Under the pieces are notes generated by a model. The model made no database searches and was not told where the DNA came from. It saw only the letters and a program-made list of their open reading frames with translations. Positions 23,511-33,669 of a stretch of 64,000 nucleotides of DNA are shown here, piece by piece (within the stretch, counting starts at the first letter, position 1; each line of letters starts with the position of its first letter). Origin of the DNA: Aurelia coerulea (Eukaryota; Cnidaria; Scyphozoa; Semaeostomeae; Ulmaridae); NCBI GenBank assembly GCA_039566865.1, contig CM076948.1:10117001-10181000 (forward strand), in the 5' to 3' direction. The translations under genes and the position numbers were made by a program.

Positions 23511-24595
23511 CGAGATGCCGTTTCGCAAAACTACTCTCCTCAGAAAACAGTTAATTTCTCCAATATTATTCGGCCTATCGAAAAGCGGTGTTGCTCTGTA
23601 TAATCTGGGCAATCGAAAGATGTATAAATCGCAATGTTTCCGTCAACCCTGGTTTCGCAAATCCTAGTTCAAATCTTTTTGCTAATTTCAGAAAAGTGGA
23701 TTTATCTCCAAAACTAATCGAAACATATTCGATTTTTTTTCATTCGTTCTTTAGCTAGGTAGTTGATCTACAACTTTGCCAAGCCTGATTGAAAAGCTAG
23801 GCTAGATTTCCTGCAATCGAATTTCATATTTCTGTTTACTTTTCGACAGCGAAATGGAGAATCCTTGATCAACAGATTGCCATGCTGTGAAGCACGCTTG
23901 CTAAAGCTCAGGCTTGAAATAACTTTCAGAAATATTTCCATTGGCAAACAAATGAACGTCATCTTTTGGGAATACCATACCCAAGTCTCAAAAGACATCC
24001 TTAGTGCACTTGTAAAAGTATCATTTGCATCTATTGATTAAAAGTTACTGACTGTTACCAGCAGCTTCACGAAGCCATACTTTGGGTGTCTTTTGAGACT
24101 TTCGTAAGCATTCAAAAGCATTCACAAATTATCAATTTCTTTTAGAGTCTCCACAATGAGCATAGATCTTAGATCAAGAACTAACTTTTTGCAAAAACAT
24201 TCTACGAGCATTCAAATCGTTCTGCAAGGGCTAAACTGTTGACCAACGCTTTTCCCCTTCGCTGTCGAAAAGTAAACAGAAATGTAAAATTCGATTGCAG
24301 GAAATCTAGCCTAGCTTTTTCAATCAGACTTGACAAAGTTGTAGATCAACTACCTAGCTAAAGATGGATCGAAAAAAAATAGAAACTTTTCGAGTAGTTT
24401 TAATCAGCAAAAAGATTTGAACTAGGATTTGCCAAGCCAGAGTTGACGGAAAAATTGCAATTTAGACATCTTTCGATTGCCCAGATTATACTTTGCAACA
24501 TCCTTTTTACCGCTTTTCGATAGGCCGAAAAATATTGGAGAAATTAATCGTTTTCTGAGGAGAGTGGTTTTGCGAAACTGCATCTATAGACAGGA
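23511..24595. repeat. Foldback element, about 500-bp arms
   Basis: Starting at GATGCCGTTTCGCAAAAC on the left and the inverse of GATGCAGTTTCGCAAAAC on the right, the two halves pair through 23752-23877 against 24238-24366 (GTAGTTGATCTACAACTTTG and so on). The centre is near 24060. The left flank (23463-23516) is a LINE fragment that also occurs in inverse orientation at 25083-25130. Confidence 0.65.
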
Positions 24596-24718
24596 GAATA
24601 GTCCAACAATCCGAGAATCCGCCCAATCCCCCATGCCACAAAGACAGACATTAGGCGAATTTCCAGACCGCTGGAGCACATCCCCTGTCTAAAGTAAAAA
24701 TATATTGTTTTAGATTCC

Positions 24719-26353
24719 TTATCTAAATCGATTTGTGTTTTTGATGTACCTGACAGTACATTGTAGAATCATTTTGTTGGCTATTGTGTTGTAGGTTTTG
24801 CTACCAAAAAGTAATAAATCACATAAATGATCATCAGGTAATTGAGTTACATCGTTGTTTACAATGTTAGATAGTTCTTCAAGCAGGATATTCCTATGGT
24901 GTAAGTACGATTGGCAGTGCAGGAAGAAATGGGCAATTGATTCCACTGCCACATTGCATGTACACATTGGGTTGTTGCGGCCAAAATTGTGCTCAAATCT
25001 ATGTTCGTTCAGGTCACTAAACCTAACGCGAAGTCTAGTTATGAGTGCTGAGTCATGGCTGTTAGTGATTCCATGCATGAGGCTTAACTGCATCTCGCTG
25101 TGCACTAGAGCGGAAAGCAGAGTTACCTTAAGTCTGGATCATACTTGTGATAAATTATGTCCCCGTTATCAAGATGGGGCCCCATGGGGGTCCCATGTAA
25201 AGTTTATACAATTGATCGAGTACAGTGGCGTAACTTACGGTGCGGTGGTTGGGCCTAGAGCAACTGCTAAGGGCCCCCGAGCTTTAGGGGCCCCGTTGCG
25301 ATCTTCTGCAACATATTACTAATGTAACTTAGGAGAAGCTGCTTCTGATGGATTGAAAGCCGTTGTAAGTTGAATCGAACGCACGTTTAATGGCAATGAG
25401 TCCTGATAAATAGACTTGCTTTGCCGTGTGTCATGTAAACCATGTGATAAAGAGCCATCATCACTCGTAACAAACTAAAAGAACCTGCTGCTGCACAATG
25501 CGTCTCGTGTGCTCAGTTTCATTTCACATGAACGTTAGCCAATCAGATGCGCTGTCGAGAACCATGAATCAGCAGGTTCTTAACGTTTGGGTACACGTAT
25601 AATATACTTAACACGACTCAATGCCTTTGATAAACAAAGAAATGCGTGCAAACTCATCAAAACACGTTTGGCTATTTTCAAAGGGACATGAACGTTTTAG
25701 GAGATGACTTGACAAAAATTCATTTCTGTACGATACTCGGGCTCATTTTTGAAATATTTCGTTGGGAAGCATATCGTCAATCACAATTTTTTTCTTTCTC
25801 CATTCGATGAAGAATGTTCCACGAAAGGTGCGTTTTCCCACAATCTAAAGAGCTTGGTTCCAAAAAATTTCCTTAAGGGGTACGCTAGACCGCACATTTG
25901 GCTCGCATTCCTCCTATTAAATTTCAGCCACCATCTCCAATATGTTTCTTGTGCCAACGTGCCTTCAGATAGAAAACTTCCATAAACAGATGATGATGTG
26001 ATGGGCTGGCCTGATTTTGCTGATAACAACGCCGTTTTGATTTTGTAAATTACGTAAACTTTGTTGATTTTTGTGCCGCATCAGGAGGCCCCTGTATAGC
26101 TAAATTACTAAGGGCCCCGAGCTGCTCCGTTACGCCACTGGTCGAGTATATCCCTCCTCGATATTTACTTAGATAGGTATATAATTATGCCAATACCTCT
26201 CCTCGCTTTGCAAATTCCCTCTTTCACATGACTCTGAAAACCAAGCTTCGTATCAAAGATCATTCCCATGTGCTTGTGCTCAGCCTTCCTCATTGTTTTG
26301 GTTTTTGACGAAATTACAATAGAACAATAGTGTAGTTTAGACTTTAGTATCAC
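24719..26353 (-). pseudogene. LINE RT C-terminal half, interrupted by a hAT element
   Basis: On the minus strand the 26353 side reads HKHMGMIFDTKLGFQSHVKE and ICKARRGIGIIIYLSK. After the insertion 25223-26140 come IDQLYKLY, GDIIYHKYDPDLR, LSALVHSEMQLSLMHGI, and finally CTCNVAVESIAHFFLHC within a 128-residue open frame. This is the distal RT and C-terminal Cys/His region of a CR1/L2-like LINE. The 5' two thirds are missing, and frames shift between segments. Confidence 0.75.
25223..26140. mobile_element. Non-autonomous hAT element
   Basis: TIRs CAGTGGCGTAAC and GTTACGCCACTG, flanked by ATCGAGTA (25215-25222) and GTCGAGTA (26141-26148), an 8-bp duplication with one change. CAGTGGCG ends and an 8-bp duplication are typical of hAT. 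There is no transposase inside. It contains a copy of the GGGCGTGGT-type repeat at 25825-25900. Confidence 0.8.
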
Positions 26354-26359
26354 GTGACG

Positions 26360-27105
26360 TTTAAGAGAGCGAGGGTGAGTGAGTTAGGAGTTGAGAACAA
26401 GCACCGCGAGCATGAAGTCATGCAATTTATATGTTATAGCTTGTATTTATGTTTAACACTTTAATTGAGATTCGACGAGGTCGGATATTTGCGAGACAGT
26501 AACGAGGGACTCATTAATCGTTTGTATATATATTCGCCGCTGTACGTAGTTTTATCGCTTGTAGTTTGCTGGGATTTGCTGTGTTTACTTACGGATTTGT
26601 TTGGACACTCCATTTCTTTATCGATTTCGCGGAGCACGCAAGTTATTGCAATATTCGAAAGTTCCGTCGAACTATTGTTTCCGTAACACTCATTACCACA
26701 TCATATCCTAAAGTTAAGGAAAAATGGAATTTTCAATATTTTCATACACGCAACTGCTGCATTTGCTGAGAGACCTTCTCAATGGCTAGATGTCTCAAAC
26801 CGTGACTTCATTCAAATATTAAGAAAGGGAATTTCAACAATCTAGCGATATTTAACTTTCATAAACAACGAGCAAACACGATGTCCCTCTTAGAAATTGC
26901 TAACGATTTCGTTAAAAATTAGAATAGGCACTTTCCTTTGCCACGTTTGCTCTGACAGATCTTCAATAGTTATAGTTTTTTATGAGAAGAAATAATTGCT
27001 GTTAATTTTGTTGGTTGTAACGATGGTAATTGAAATCTTTTGAAATCTTTTTTGAACCAAACTGTAAACAGTATAAATATAGACGTATTAAGGGGCAAAT
27101 ATTTC
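26360..27105. other. Unannotated region
   Basis: It is richer in CpG than its surroundings (26360-26700), with TATATATA near 26525. I see no exon that I can support. It could be a promoter or an LTR-like relic, which cannot be decided here. Confidence 0.3.
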
Positions 27106-27109
27106 ATTG

Positions 27110-27480
27110 AAAAGGGCGTTTTCCGACGTTCTATAGGGTGTGGTCTCAAAAAATTTTCCGAGGCAAGCCCCCGGACCCCCATTTTTGCTCGCTTCGCTCG
27201 CCGTTCAGCTCCCCCACTTTGAAACCGCTGCGCGGTCCCTGAGGATGCCCCAATGCTTTAATCTCTTGGTTGAGAAGATGACTTCCTCAGTTTTTTTAGA
27301 ATTGAAATTAAGTTTCCATTTGCAAACATTTTGGCATCGCACTTGAAATGTTCAAAGTGATCTTTAATATAGATAAGAAAAAATAAGGGACCCAGGGATA
27401 TTATTGCCCATTCCGAGCTTCGGCCATTCAGCTTCGGCCATTCAACAACATGCTATTTTCTATTCGCTAAAATATTTCGG
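27110..27480 (-). pseudogene. Decayed LINE RT fragment beside a GGGCGTGGT-type repeat
   Basis: The minus strand from about 27400 down suggests PGSLIFLIYIKDH and KCDAKMF, a worn version of the [13 protein letters not shown]...KCNAKLFADD block. The plus-strand segment 27110-27190 is the dispersed repeat with AGGCAAGCCCCCGGACCCCC. Confidence 0.45.
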
Positions 27481-28512
27481 ATAAAATTGAGAAAGTCACC
27501 AGATATGACATTGCATTCGGAATCAGATGATGGAACACAAAGGAGAACGGGAAAGATTCAGATCATAGAAGATCTCTGATACGATAAAGCAATTTTTTGG
27601 TGCCTTTGCTGCATTCAAGAATTATTTTCACAAATTTCATTTCACTCAATCAACACCAGTAAATAAAAAGAACAAGGCATGTTTTTTGGCAGACACGGTT
27701 TTGTTTTCATTCAATAATTCGAACTATCCATGTGTATGCATGGCTTATATTCGAAAGAACGCATACAGGATAAACAGCTAATCCTTCCTATGCGACGAAT
27801 CATGCTTGGCACTCAGACATAAAAGATCGATTGAAACTAGGATTGTGTTTACTTCTCCTCGATTACATGGCGTTGCAAATGTGTCGTTTTATTGCCATTC
27901 CTTGTCGAGCGCAGCTGGGTGGATTGGGACTTGTCGCCATTCATGAGGAAAGCTCTACTCTTACTTTCATTATTATGCTTTACATTGTATTTTCTACATG
28001 ATCATAATATTGGTAAGTTTTATCTTAATATACAATTTGTACCGTAGAAAAAAATGTGACACTTGAGAAGTCCTGCATGGCAGGACTAAATATTGGTAAA
28101 GGATAGATTCACACTCGTTTACTGTTGTCTTTTTGTCGTTTTGCGGTGTTTCTGCATACAAATGCATTCGTTTCCGCAAGCATCAAATGTGTGTTGTAGC
28201 CTTCGTGAACCCGTGTTCTTTTTGTTTATATGCAGTGATTGTGTGAAATCAGAAGTATGAGAACAATTAATGAGTGCATCGAGTGCATCAAATTGCTTTC
28301 ATTTTATTGGCAAAGAGCTTCCCTTTCCGCGCCTTCGGCGCAGATCATGACCATGCCTTTTAGGCCAGCTTCGCCCCTGTCTGTGATGTGATTCTTTGCC
28401 ATAGGAAATTCACCTTTGTTTGAGGCGGAGATTCGATTCTAGGAATCTAGCTTAGAGTTTTAAATCAAACAGCAAAGTTGTCAATAAACAACCTATAATC
28501 TGTGTCAAACTA
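27481..28512. other. Unannotated region
   Basis: No supported gene. The segment 28330-28385 (CCTTCGGCGCAGATCATGAC, CCAGCTTCGCCCCTG) repeats text found at 44390-44450. Confidence 0.35.
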
Positions 28513-28994
28513 CAGGTTGTCCCAAAAAAGTGTGCCTCGTTTGCTTGAAGATTGTGACAAAATGATAAAAGATTTTCGCCAAAATTTTGCATGATGTTGC
28601 TCTTCAGATATTCTATCAAAGTTTGCTACCATCCCCATAAGAATCCGTTGAAAAAATCATGGAGCTATGACCTTCAGAAGACCAAATTTGCCCGAAGACT
28701 GAAATCAGCGGTGTGGCCATTTTGTCTTACTATTTTATAGTGCTACGTAGCTTCATGGATGAAATGAAACAGCAGCCTCCAATGTATTATACCTCTCATG
28801 AAAATTCCGATAATCCTCAGAGAGTTCCACTATTTCTGACCTCACAGAAAATATTTCTAACCTCACGCGAAGCTACTTATCACTGCAAAATAGTAAGACA
28901 AAATGGCCGACTGTTGGTTTCAGTCATGAGGCAAATTTGGTCTTCTGAAGGTCATAGCTCCATCATTGTTCAACGGATTTTTACGCGGATGGTA

Positions 28995-29084
28995 AATTTT
29001 ATTTCATAAAATCTCCGCCGATCTAATACTGGATTCAAGTCCATTCTCCTTACATATTGGAGCCCAGACTCCCACACGTCCTCT
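28995..29084 (+). repeat. DIRS left inverted terminal repeat
   Basis: Ninety bases starting AATTTTATTTCATAAAATC are the perfect reverse complement of 33161-33250 in the internal complementary region. They are an imperfect one (about 85-90% in the core by eye) of the right terminal repeat. Confidence 0.9.
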
Positions 29085-29162
29085 TTCAGCTCTTCTCTTG
29101 GCCTAAGACGGACGTGTGTTTAGTGAGCTCGAAGTGAATATCCGTTCTCATCTGCATGAGCG

Positions 29163-32100
29163 ATGAGTCGGGAATCTGAAAATGACCTTCCGGCACATAC
29201 TGAGAGCCGTGTAGGTCAAGAACCTGACGCCATTGAGCAGAATTTGTCAGGGTCTTCCTCAAAAAGTACAAAGAGAAAGAGGAAGGTGGAGCCTCGTGGC
29301 AATCACGAGGCATCTGAATCTTCATCTGAATCGTCTGAGAATTCGGATTCGGAGGATTCTGATGACAGCGAGAATGAAGATTCGTCATCAAAGTTACCTG
29401 CAAACGAACCTCCCTATAAAAGAAAGAGGTTTGAAGCTTTGGCCGAGGAAGCACAGTACAATTGGGATTTACCTGCAGGTATGGCAGATTATGCCAACAA
29501 ATATTTAAAGAATTTCGTCCCAGAGAAGGACGTAAAGGACAGTATTTTAACAACCAGTCCTGTGCCCTCAAACATTCAAGGGCCTAAGAAGCTGGATGAC
29601 TTTTTCAAAGAGCTTCTGGAGGAGAAGAAAAAGAGATCAGAACTCTTTTGGGACTCGAACTTGGAAAGAATGCAACAGAAGACTCTCAACGTTTTTGGTC
29701 CACTTTCAAAAGTGTGGATGACACTTGAAGAGGCAAATAATGCTAAAGATGACAAGGTTGAAATTCCTTTGGAAGACCTCACCACAAGTCTCGAACAATC
29801 CGTTATGCTCCTTGGACAAGCTGTTAATTCAATGACATATCAAAGACGTTGCAATGCTTTGTCAGCAGTGATGAATGATACAAGGAAAATCAAATCAACG
29901 GTGAAAGAACAAGCAGCACTGTTCGCATCAAATAAGGATGATAATTTGTTTGGTAAACCATTCAGAAAACATGTGATGGACACTTTCAAAGCAAAGAAGG
30001 AGTCCACGGAGGTGTACAAGAGTACAGATGGAAAGAAACAGCCCTTTCGGAAAGGCCCCTCATATCAGAGAGGATTTGGGGGGCGCACAGCTGTTTTTTC
30101 AAAGTCAGGTGGCTCACAACAGCAACCAGGCGGCCCAGCACAAACAAACTTCAGGCACGAGGGCCAGCAGAGAGGATTTCGTGGTAAGAAAAAACACGAG
30201 AATAGAGCCTCTCCTCAACATGACAACAAACAGACCAGAAATTATTGCGGTAACAGAACTAAAAAATGTTCACCCAATAATAAAGGGGCTTTTTCCTCTT
30301 CAAATAATAAGGGAGGTACCCCTTGCCGGAAGACTGCAGTATTTTGTAAACAACTGGCAAATTCTCACAAAAGATCCAGATATCCTAGAACTGGTATCAG
30401 GATTAAGACTTTCGTTTGTAGAAGAACCAACTCAAAACAAACCCCCGCATCAAGCCAAAATGAATGCGGAGCAGTCTGCCCTGATAGACAAGGAAATAGA
30501 GGCCATGTTGAGGAAAGGGGCTATTCAAAAAGTCATGTCTCGCAAGGACCAGTTTTTAAGCAATCTGTTCCTTGTCGAAAAGAAAGACGGGGGAAACAGA
30601 CCAGTTATAAATTTAAAGAATCTGAATTCTTACCTACCCTACCTACATTTCAAAATGGAGGGTCTCCATCTCCTGAAGGAAATGCTCCAGGAGAAGGATT
30701 ATCTATGCAAGGTGGATTTGAAGGATGCATATTTCTCCATTCCACTGCATCAGACAGCAAGGAAGTATGTTCGGTTCCAATGGAAGGGCAACATTTACCA
30801 ATTTCTGTGCCTTTGTTTTGGCCTTGGGCCAGCACCAAGGCTGTTTACCAAACTACTAAAAATACCAATTGCCCTGATGCGTCGTTTAAACATTCGGATA
30901 ATAATATATTTAGACGATATGCTGTTGATGTGTCAGTCAGTGGAGAAAATGCATATGGCAAGAGACACTCTGCTCTTTCTCCTGCAGCATTTGGGTTTTG
31001 TGATAAATCAAACCAAATCACAGTTGACCCCAGTGCAGAGAATAGAATTTTTGGGAATGGAGATCAACTCCTTAGACATGACACTGAATCTTCCCCAACA
31101 AAAAGTCAACAATCTTACAAGACAGTGTCAAGGGGTACAGGGGAACCCCAGAATAACTGTGTGGAGACTTTCCAGTCTAATAGGCACACTGTCTTCAACA
31201 GCACAAGCAGTTTTGCCTGCACAGTTACAACTGAGATACCTGCAACAACAGTTGATAGAATCTTTGAGACTGAACCAAACATATCAGTCTTACATAACAT
31301 TAAATCAAAAATCTTTACAGGAAATAGATTGGTGGATAAGCAACCTTCACTTGACAAATGGAAGGTCAATAGTGCTCCCAACTGCGAAGATAGTCATCCA
31401 AACGGATGCATCCAAGAAGGGCTGGGGTGCTCATTGCTTGGGACAATCAGTAGGGGGGCAATGGACTTCTCAGGAGTCCAGTCAACATATCAATTTATTA
31501 GAACTGAGGGCAGTTCATCTTGCTCTTCTCACCTTTTCAAAAATCAGGGAGATGTCAGCAGTACATTTGCAAATGGACAATATGACAGCCCTAGCATATC
31601 TTGTCAGGATGGGCGGTACCCACAGCGAAGAGTTAACATCCATAGCAAAGGAAATATGGGACTTTCTGCTCAAGAAACAGATCAAAATAACAGCAGAATA
31701 TCTCCCAGGGGTCTTGAATACGCAGGCGGACATAGCCTCTCGACATTTCCACGACTCCAGCGAATGGTTGCTTTCCCCACAAGTTTTTCAACAAATTTGT
31801 CAAGTGTGGGGTCGTCCGGACATGGATTTGTTTGCCTCAAGACTTTTTCATCAAGTCCCAGCCTATATGGCTTGGAGACCAGATCCATACAGTCAAGCCA
31901 CAGATGCACTGCAACAAAGGTGGTCGCATCTCGCCCCTTATGCTTTCCCTCCATTTTCTCTGATTGGGAGAGTGATTGCAAAAGCAAGGGTGGAGAAAGT
32001 TTGCATGGTTTTGATAACCCCTGCTTGGCAAACACAACCATGGTACGGACAGTTACTACAAATGTCAGTACAGAATCCAATGTTACTGCCAGTAGTTTCC

Positions 32101-33158
32101 AACTTGTTAGTCGATCCACAAGGAGTGATACATCCTTTGGTACAAAATGGGTCCCTAAAGTTGGTGGCCTGGAAAATTTCAGGAAAAATTTGGCAAACGA
32201 GGGAATATCAGAGAGGGCTGCAGGACTTATCACAAATGCCAGAAGACAAGGTTCGCTTGCTAATTACGAATCGTCCTGGGGAAAGTGGTCTGGCTGGTGT
32301 AGTAAACAACAAATTGATCCCTTTAAATGCCCTCTAAATTTTGTGCTGGACTTTTTGGCCGAACTGTATGATTTAGATTATAAATACAGTTCCATAAACT
32401 GTCATCGGTCTGCAATATCAGCATACCATGACCCAATTGAGAATATTCCAGTAGGCCAACACCCCAGGGTATCCTCATTGATGACCGGGATATTTAACCA
32501 ACGACCACCACAACCACGATACTCTTTTGTGTGGGATGTGGAACAGGTATTCTCATATTTGAATGATTTACCAGACAATGACCAGTTATCAGATCGCCTG
32601 TTAACATTAAAGTTAACGATGCTGCTTGCATTGGCTTCAGCATGTAGGTGCTCAGAGATTCAAAATTTAGATATCAGGTTTATGACAAGGTCTGCCACTT
32701 CCTACATATTTCAGTTTACAAAGGTGAGCAAAAGCTGGAAAAAGGGAAAACCCCCTCCATCCTTGGAATTTTTTGAACTAGAATCAAACAGGAAACTTTG
32801 TGTTGTGTCAGCTATTGATATTTATTTAAAAAGATCATTGCAATGGCGGGCAGGCAGCAAATGTCAATTGTTGTTAAGTACAATCCAGCCCCATAATGAG
32901 GTTGCCAAATCAACAATTTCAGGCTGGGTAAAAGCTGTGCTTGAAAATTCAGGGGTAGACATAAACATTTTTAAGGCACATTCTAGTAGATCTGCATCCA
33001 CTTCTAAAGCCAAATGTGAGGGATGCTCTTTGAAGGACATTTTGAAAAGGGGTCAGTGGTCAGGGAAAACTACTTGGCAGAAACATTACAACAAATCAGT
33101 GGTTAATTCTGCAAGCAAGTTTCAAAATTCTCTTTTCTCTAATAGTACCACGCTTTGA
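29163..33158 (+). CDS. DIRS Gag-like region and tyrosine recombinase in one open frame
   Basis: 1331 codons, ATG at 29163 and TGA at 33158. Residues 1-350 are charged and low-complexity, with Ser/Glu/Asp runs near residues 45-75 and a Gly/Gln/Arg-rich stretch near 290-350, as in DIRS Gag. Residues from about 985 to 1331 are a tyrosine recombinase: Arg1162 in ACRCSEIQ, the HSSR box at 1273-1276, then a Trp in GQWSGKTTW and Tyr1309 in KHYNK. This enzyme class cuts and rejoins DNA to insert the circular cDNA. Between these domains, about 640 codons simply overlie the RT frame, are Ser/Thr/Cys-rich and match nothing I know. Whether a single polyprotein is made, or Gag and recombinase are expressed separately, cannot be told from sequence. 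Confidence 0.85.
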   Translation: MSRESENDLPAHTESRVGQEPDAIEQNLSGSSSKSTKRKRKVEPRGNHEASESSSESSENSDSEDSDDSENEDSSSKLPANEPPYKRKRFEALAEEAQYNWDLPAGMADYANKYLKNFVPEKDVKDSILTTSPVPSNIQGPKKLDDFFKELLEEKKKRSELFWDSNLERMQQKTLNVFGPLSKVWMTLEEANNAKDDKVEIPLEDLTTSLEQSVMLLGQAVNSMTYQRRCNALSAVMNDTRKIKSTVKEQAALFASNKDDNLFGKPFRKHVMDTFKAKKESTEVYKSTDGKKQPFRKGPSYQRGFGGRTAVFSKSGGSQQQPGGPAQTNFRHEGQQRGFRGKKKHENRASPQHDNKQTRNYCGNRTKKCSPNNKGAFSSSNNKGGTPCRKTAVFCKQLANSHKRSRYPRTGIRIKTFVCRRTNSKQTPASSQNECGAVCPDRQGNRGHVEERGYSKSHVSQGPVFKQSVPCRKERRGKQTSYKFKESEFLPTLPTFQNGGSPSPEGNAPGEGLSMQGGFEGCIFLHSTASDSKEVCSVPMEGQHLPISVPLFWPWASTKAVYQTTKNTNCPDASFKHSDNNIFRRYAVDVSVSGENAYGKRHSALSPAAFGFCDKSNQITVDPSAENRIFGNGDQLLRHDTESSPTKSQQSYKTVSRGTGEPQNNCVETFQSNRHTVFNSTSSFACTVTTEIPATTVDRIFETEPNISVLHNIKSKIFTGNRLVDKQPSLDKWKVNSAPNCEDSHPNGCIQEGLGCSLLGTISRGAMDFSGVQSTYQFIRTEGSSSCSSHLFKNQGDVSSTFANGQYDSPSISCQDGRYPQRRVNIHSKGNMGLSAQETDQNNSRISPRGLEYAGGHSLSTFPRLQRMVAFPTSFSTNLSSVGSSGHGFVCLKTFSSSPSLYGLETRSIQSSHRCTATKVVASRPLCFPSIFSDWESDCKSKGGESLHGFDNPCLANTTMVRTVTTNVSTESNVTASSFQLVSRSTRSDTSFGTKWVPKVGGLENFRKNLANEGISERAAGLITNARRQGSLANYESSWGKWSGWCSKQQIDPFKCPLNFVLDFLAELYDLDYKYSSINCHRSAISAYHDPIENIPVGQHPRVSSLMTGIFNQRPPQPRYSFVWDVEQVFSYLNDLPDNDQLSDRLLTLKLTMLLALASACRCSEIQNLDIRFMTRSATSYIFQFTKVSKSWKKGKPPPSLEFFELESNRKLCVVSAIDIYLKRSLQWRAGSKCQLLLSTIQPHNEVAKSTISGWVKAVLENSGVDINIFKAHSSRSASTSKAKCEGCSLKDILKRGQWSGKTTWQKHYNKSVVNSASKFQNSLFSNSTTL
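30028..32337 (+). CDS. DIRS reverse transcriptase / RNase H / methyltransferase-like protein
   Basis: 769 codons in the +1 frame relative to the Gag/recombinase frame, lying entirely inside it. The RT domain covers roughly residues 145-345, with KVDLKDAYFSIPLH, QFLCLCFGLGPAP and the catalytic YLDD at 294-297. RNase H follows with QTDASKKGWGAH (about 457-469), ELRAVHLAL and QMDNMTALAYL. The C-terminal part has DLFASRL, DALQQRWSHL and AYAFPPFSLI, the DIRS domain usually called DAM/MT-like. The protein copies element RNA into cDNA. The annotated ATG is only the first in frame; translation may instead start by re-initiation or frameshifting from the Gag frame. Confidence 0.88.
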   Translation: MERNSPFGKAPHIREDLGGAQLFFQSQVAHNSNQAAQHKQTSGTRASREDFVVRKNTRIEPLLNMTTNRPEIIAVTELKNVHPIIKGLFPLQIIREVPLAGRLQYFVNNWQILTKDPDILELVSGLRLSFVEEPTQNKPPHQAKMNAEQSALIDKEIEAMLRKGAIQKVMSRKDQFLSNLFLVEKKDGGNRPVINLKNLNSYLPYLHFKMEGLHLLKEMLQEKDYLCKVDLKDAYFSIPLHQTARKYVRFQWKGNIYQFLCLCFGLGPAPRLFTKLLKIPIALMRRLNIRIIIYLDDMLLMCQSVEKMHMARDTLLFLLQHLGFVINQTKSQLTPVQRIEFLGMEINSLDMTLNLPQQKVNNLTRQCQGVQGNPRITVWRLSSLIGTLSSTAQAVLPAQLQLRYLQQQLIESLRLNQTYQSYITLNQKSLQEIDWWISNLHLTNGRSIVLPTAKIVIQTDASKKGWGAHCLGQSVGGQWTSQESSQHINLLELRAVHLALLTFSKIREMSAVHLQMDNMTALAYLVRMGGTHSEELTSIAKEIWDFLLKKQIKITAEYLPGVLNTQADIASRHFHDSSEWLLSPQVFQQICQVWGRPDMDLFASRLFHQVPAYMAWRPDPYSQATDALQQRWSHLAPYAFPPFSLIGRVIAKARVEKVCMVLITPAWQTQPWYGQLLQMSVQNPMLLPVVSNLLVDPQGVIHPLVQNGSLKLVAWKISGKIWQTREYQRGLQDLSQMPEDKVRLLITNRPGESGLAGVVNNKLIPLNAL

Positions 33159-33160
33159 AC

Positions 33161-33329
33161 AGAGGACGTGTGGGAGTCTGGGCTCCAATATGTAAGGAGA
33201 ATGGACTTGAATCCAGTATTAGATCGGCGGAGATTTTATGAAATAAAATTGAAGAATTCCGTCAGGGCGCGAAGCGCCCGCAATGGAATTCAGATTTTAT
33301 GAATAAAATCGAAGCACGATCTAATACTG
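33161..33329 (+). repeat. DIRS internal complementary region
   Basis: Bases 33161-33250 are the exact complement of the left end (28995-29084). Bases 33245-33329 are the exact complement of the right end (33585-33669). The six-base overlap AAAATT marks the circle junction. It starts two bases after the recombinase stop codon. Confidence 0.9.
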
Positions 33330-33544
33330 TCCCTCCCACCAGCCCTTTGTCACATAGGAATGAGTTTATTTTCCTTCATTCTTCAGGTCGCAGATTCTTC
33401 AGGAGATGAAGAGAGATGAAACAGTTGTGTTCATTCGTTATATTGAAAATTTGAGTGCATCAAAATCTGTGTTTTATTTATTGTCACTCTGATTCAGGGT
33501 CTTCTTCGTTGGTCCTGTGGTCCGTTGGTCCGGGTTTTTGGTTT

Positions 33545-33669
33545 CCGTCTGGGCTCCAATATGCCAAGAGAATGGGCTTGAATCCAGTATTAGATCGTGC
33601 TTCGATTTTATTCATAAAATCTGAATTCCATTGCGGGCGCTTCGCGCCCTGACGGAATTCTTCAATTTT
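33545..33669 (+). repeat. DIRS right inverted terminal repeat
   Basis: It begins CCGTCTGGGCTCCAATATGC, a diverged inverse of the left repeat, and has a GC-rich extension with hairpin GGGCGCTTCGCGCCC. It ends ...TTCAATTTT. Confidence 0.85.

Larger units (their letters stand above)
28995..33669 (+). mobile_element. DIRS-type tyrosine-recombinase retrotransposon, structurally complete
   Basis: About 4.7 kb, with a left inverted terminal repeat (28995-29084), a Gag/recombinase frame (29163-33158), an overlapping RT/RNase H frame (30028-32337), an internal complementary region (33161-33329) and a right inverted terminal repeat (33545-33669). DIRS elements are known to replicate through a circle whose junction is templated by the internal complementary region and to integrate with a tyrosine recombinase. 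Here that region is an exact complement of both outer ends, overlapping at AAAATT. Neither long frame shows an internal stop, so the copy looks young and possibly competent. Direct GGTA flanks lie at 28991-28994 and 33670-33673. Confidence 0.88.

Noticed and set aside
29086..29571. 161-codon minus-strand frame
   Set aside because: Antisense to the DIRS Gag region; composition reflects the complementary strand.
31682..32233. 183-codon minus-strand frame in the DIRS element
   Set aside because: It lies wholly antisense to the RT/RNase H and recombinase frames and has no domain.
33247..33669. Separate short DIRS-like MITE beside the main element
   Set aside because: The two inverted blocks are better explained as the second half of the internal complementary region and the right terminal repeat of the same element.
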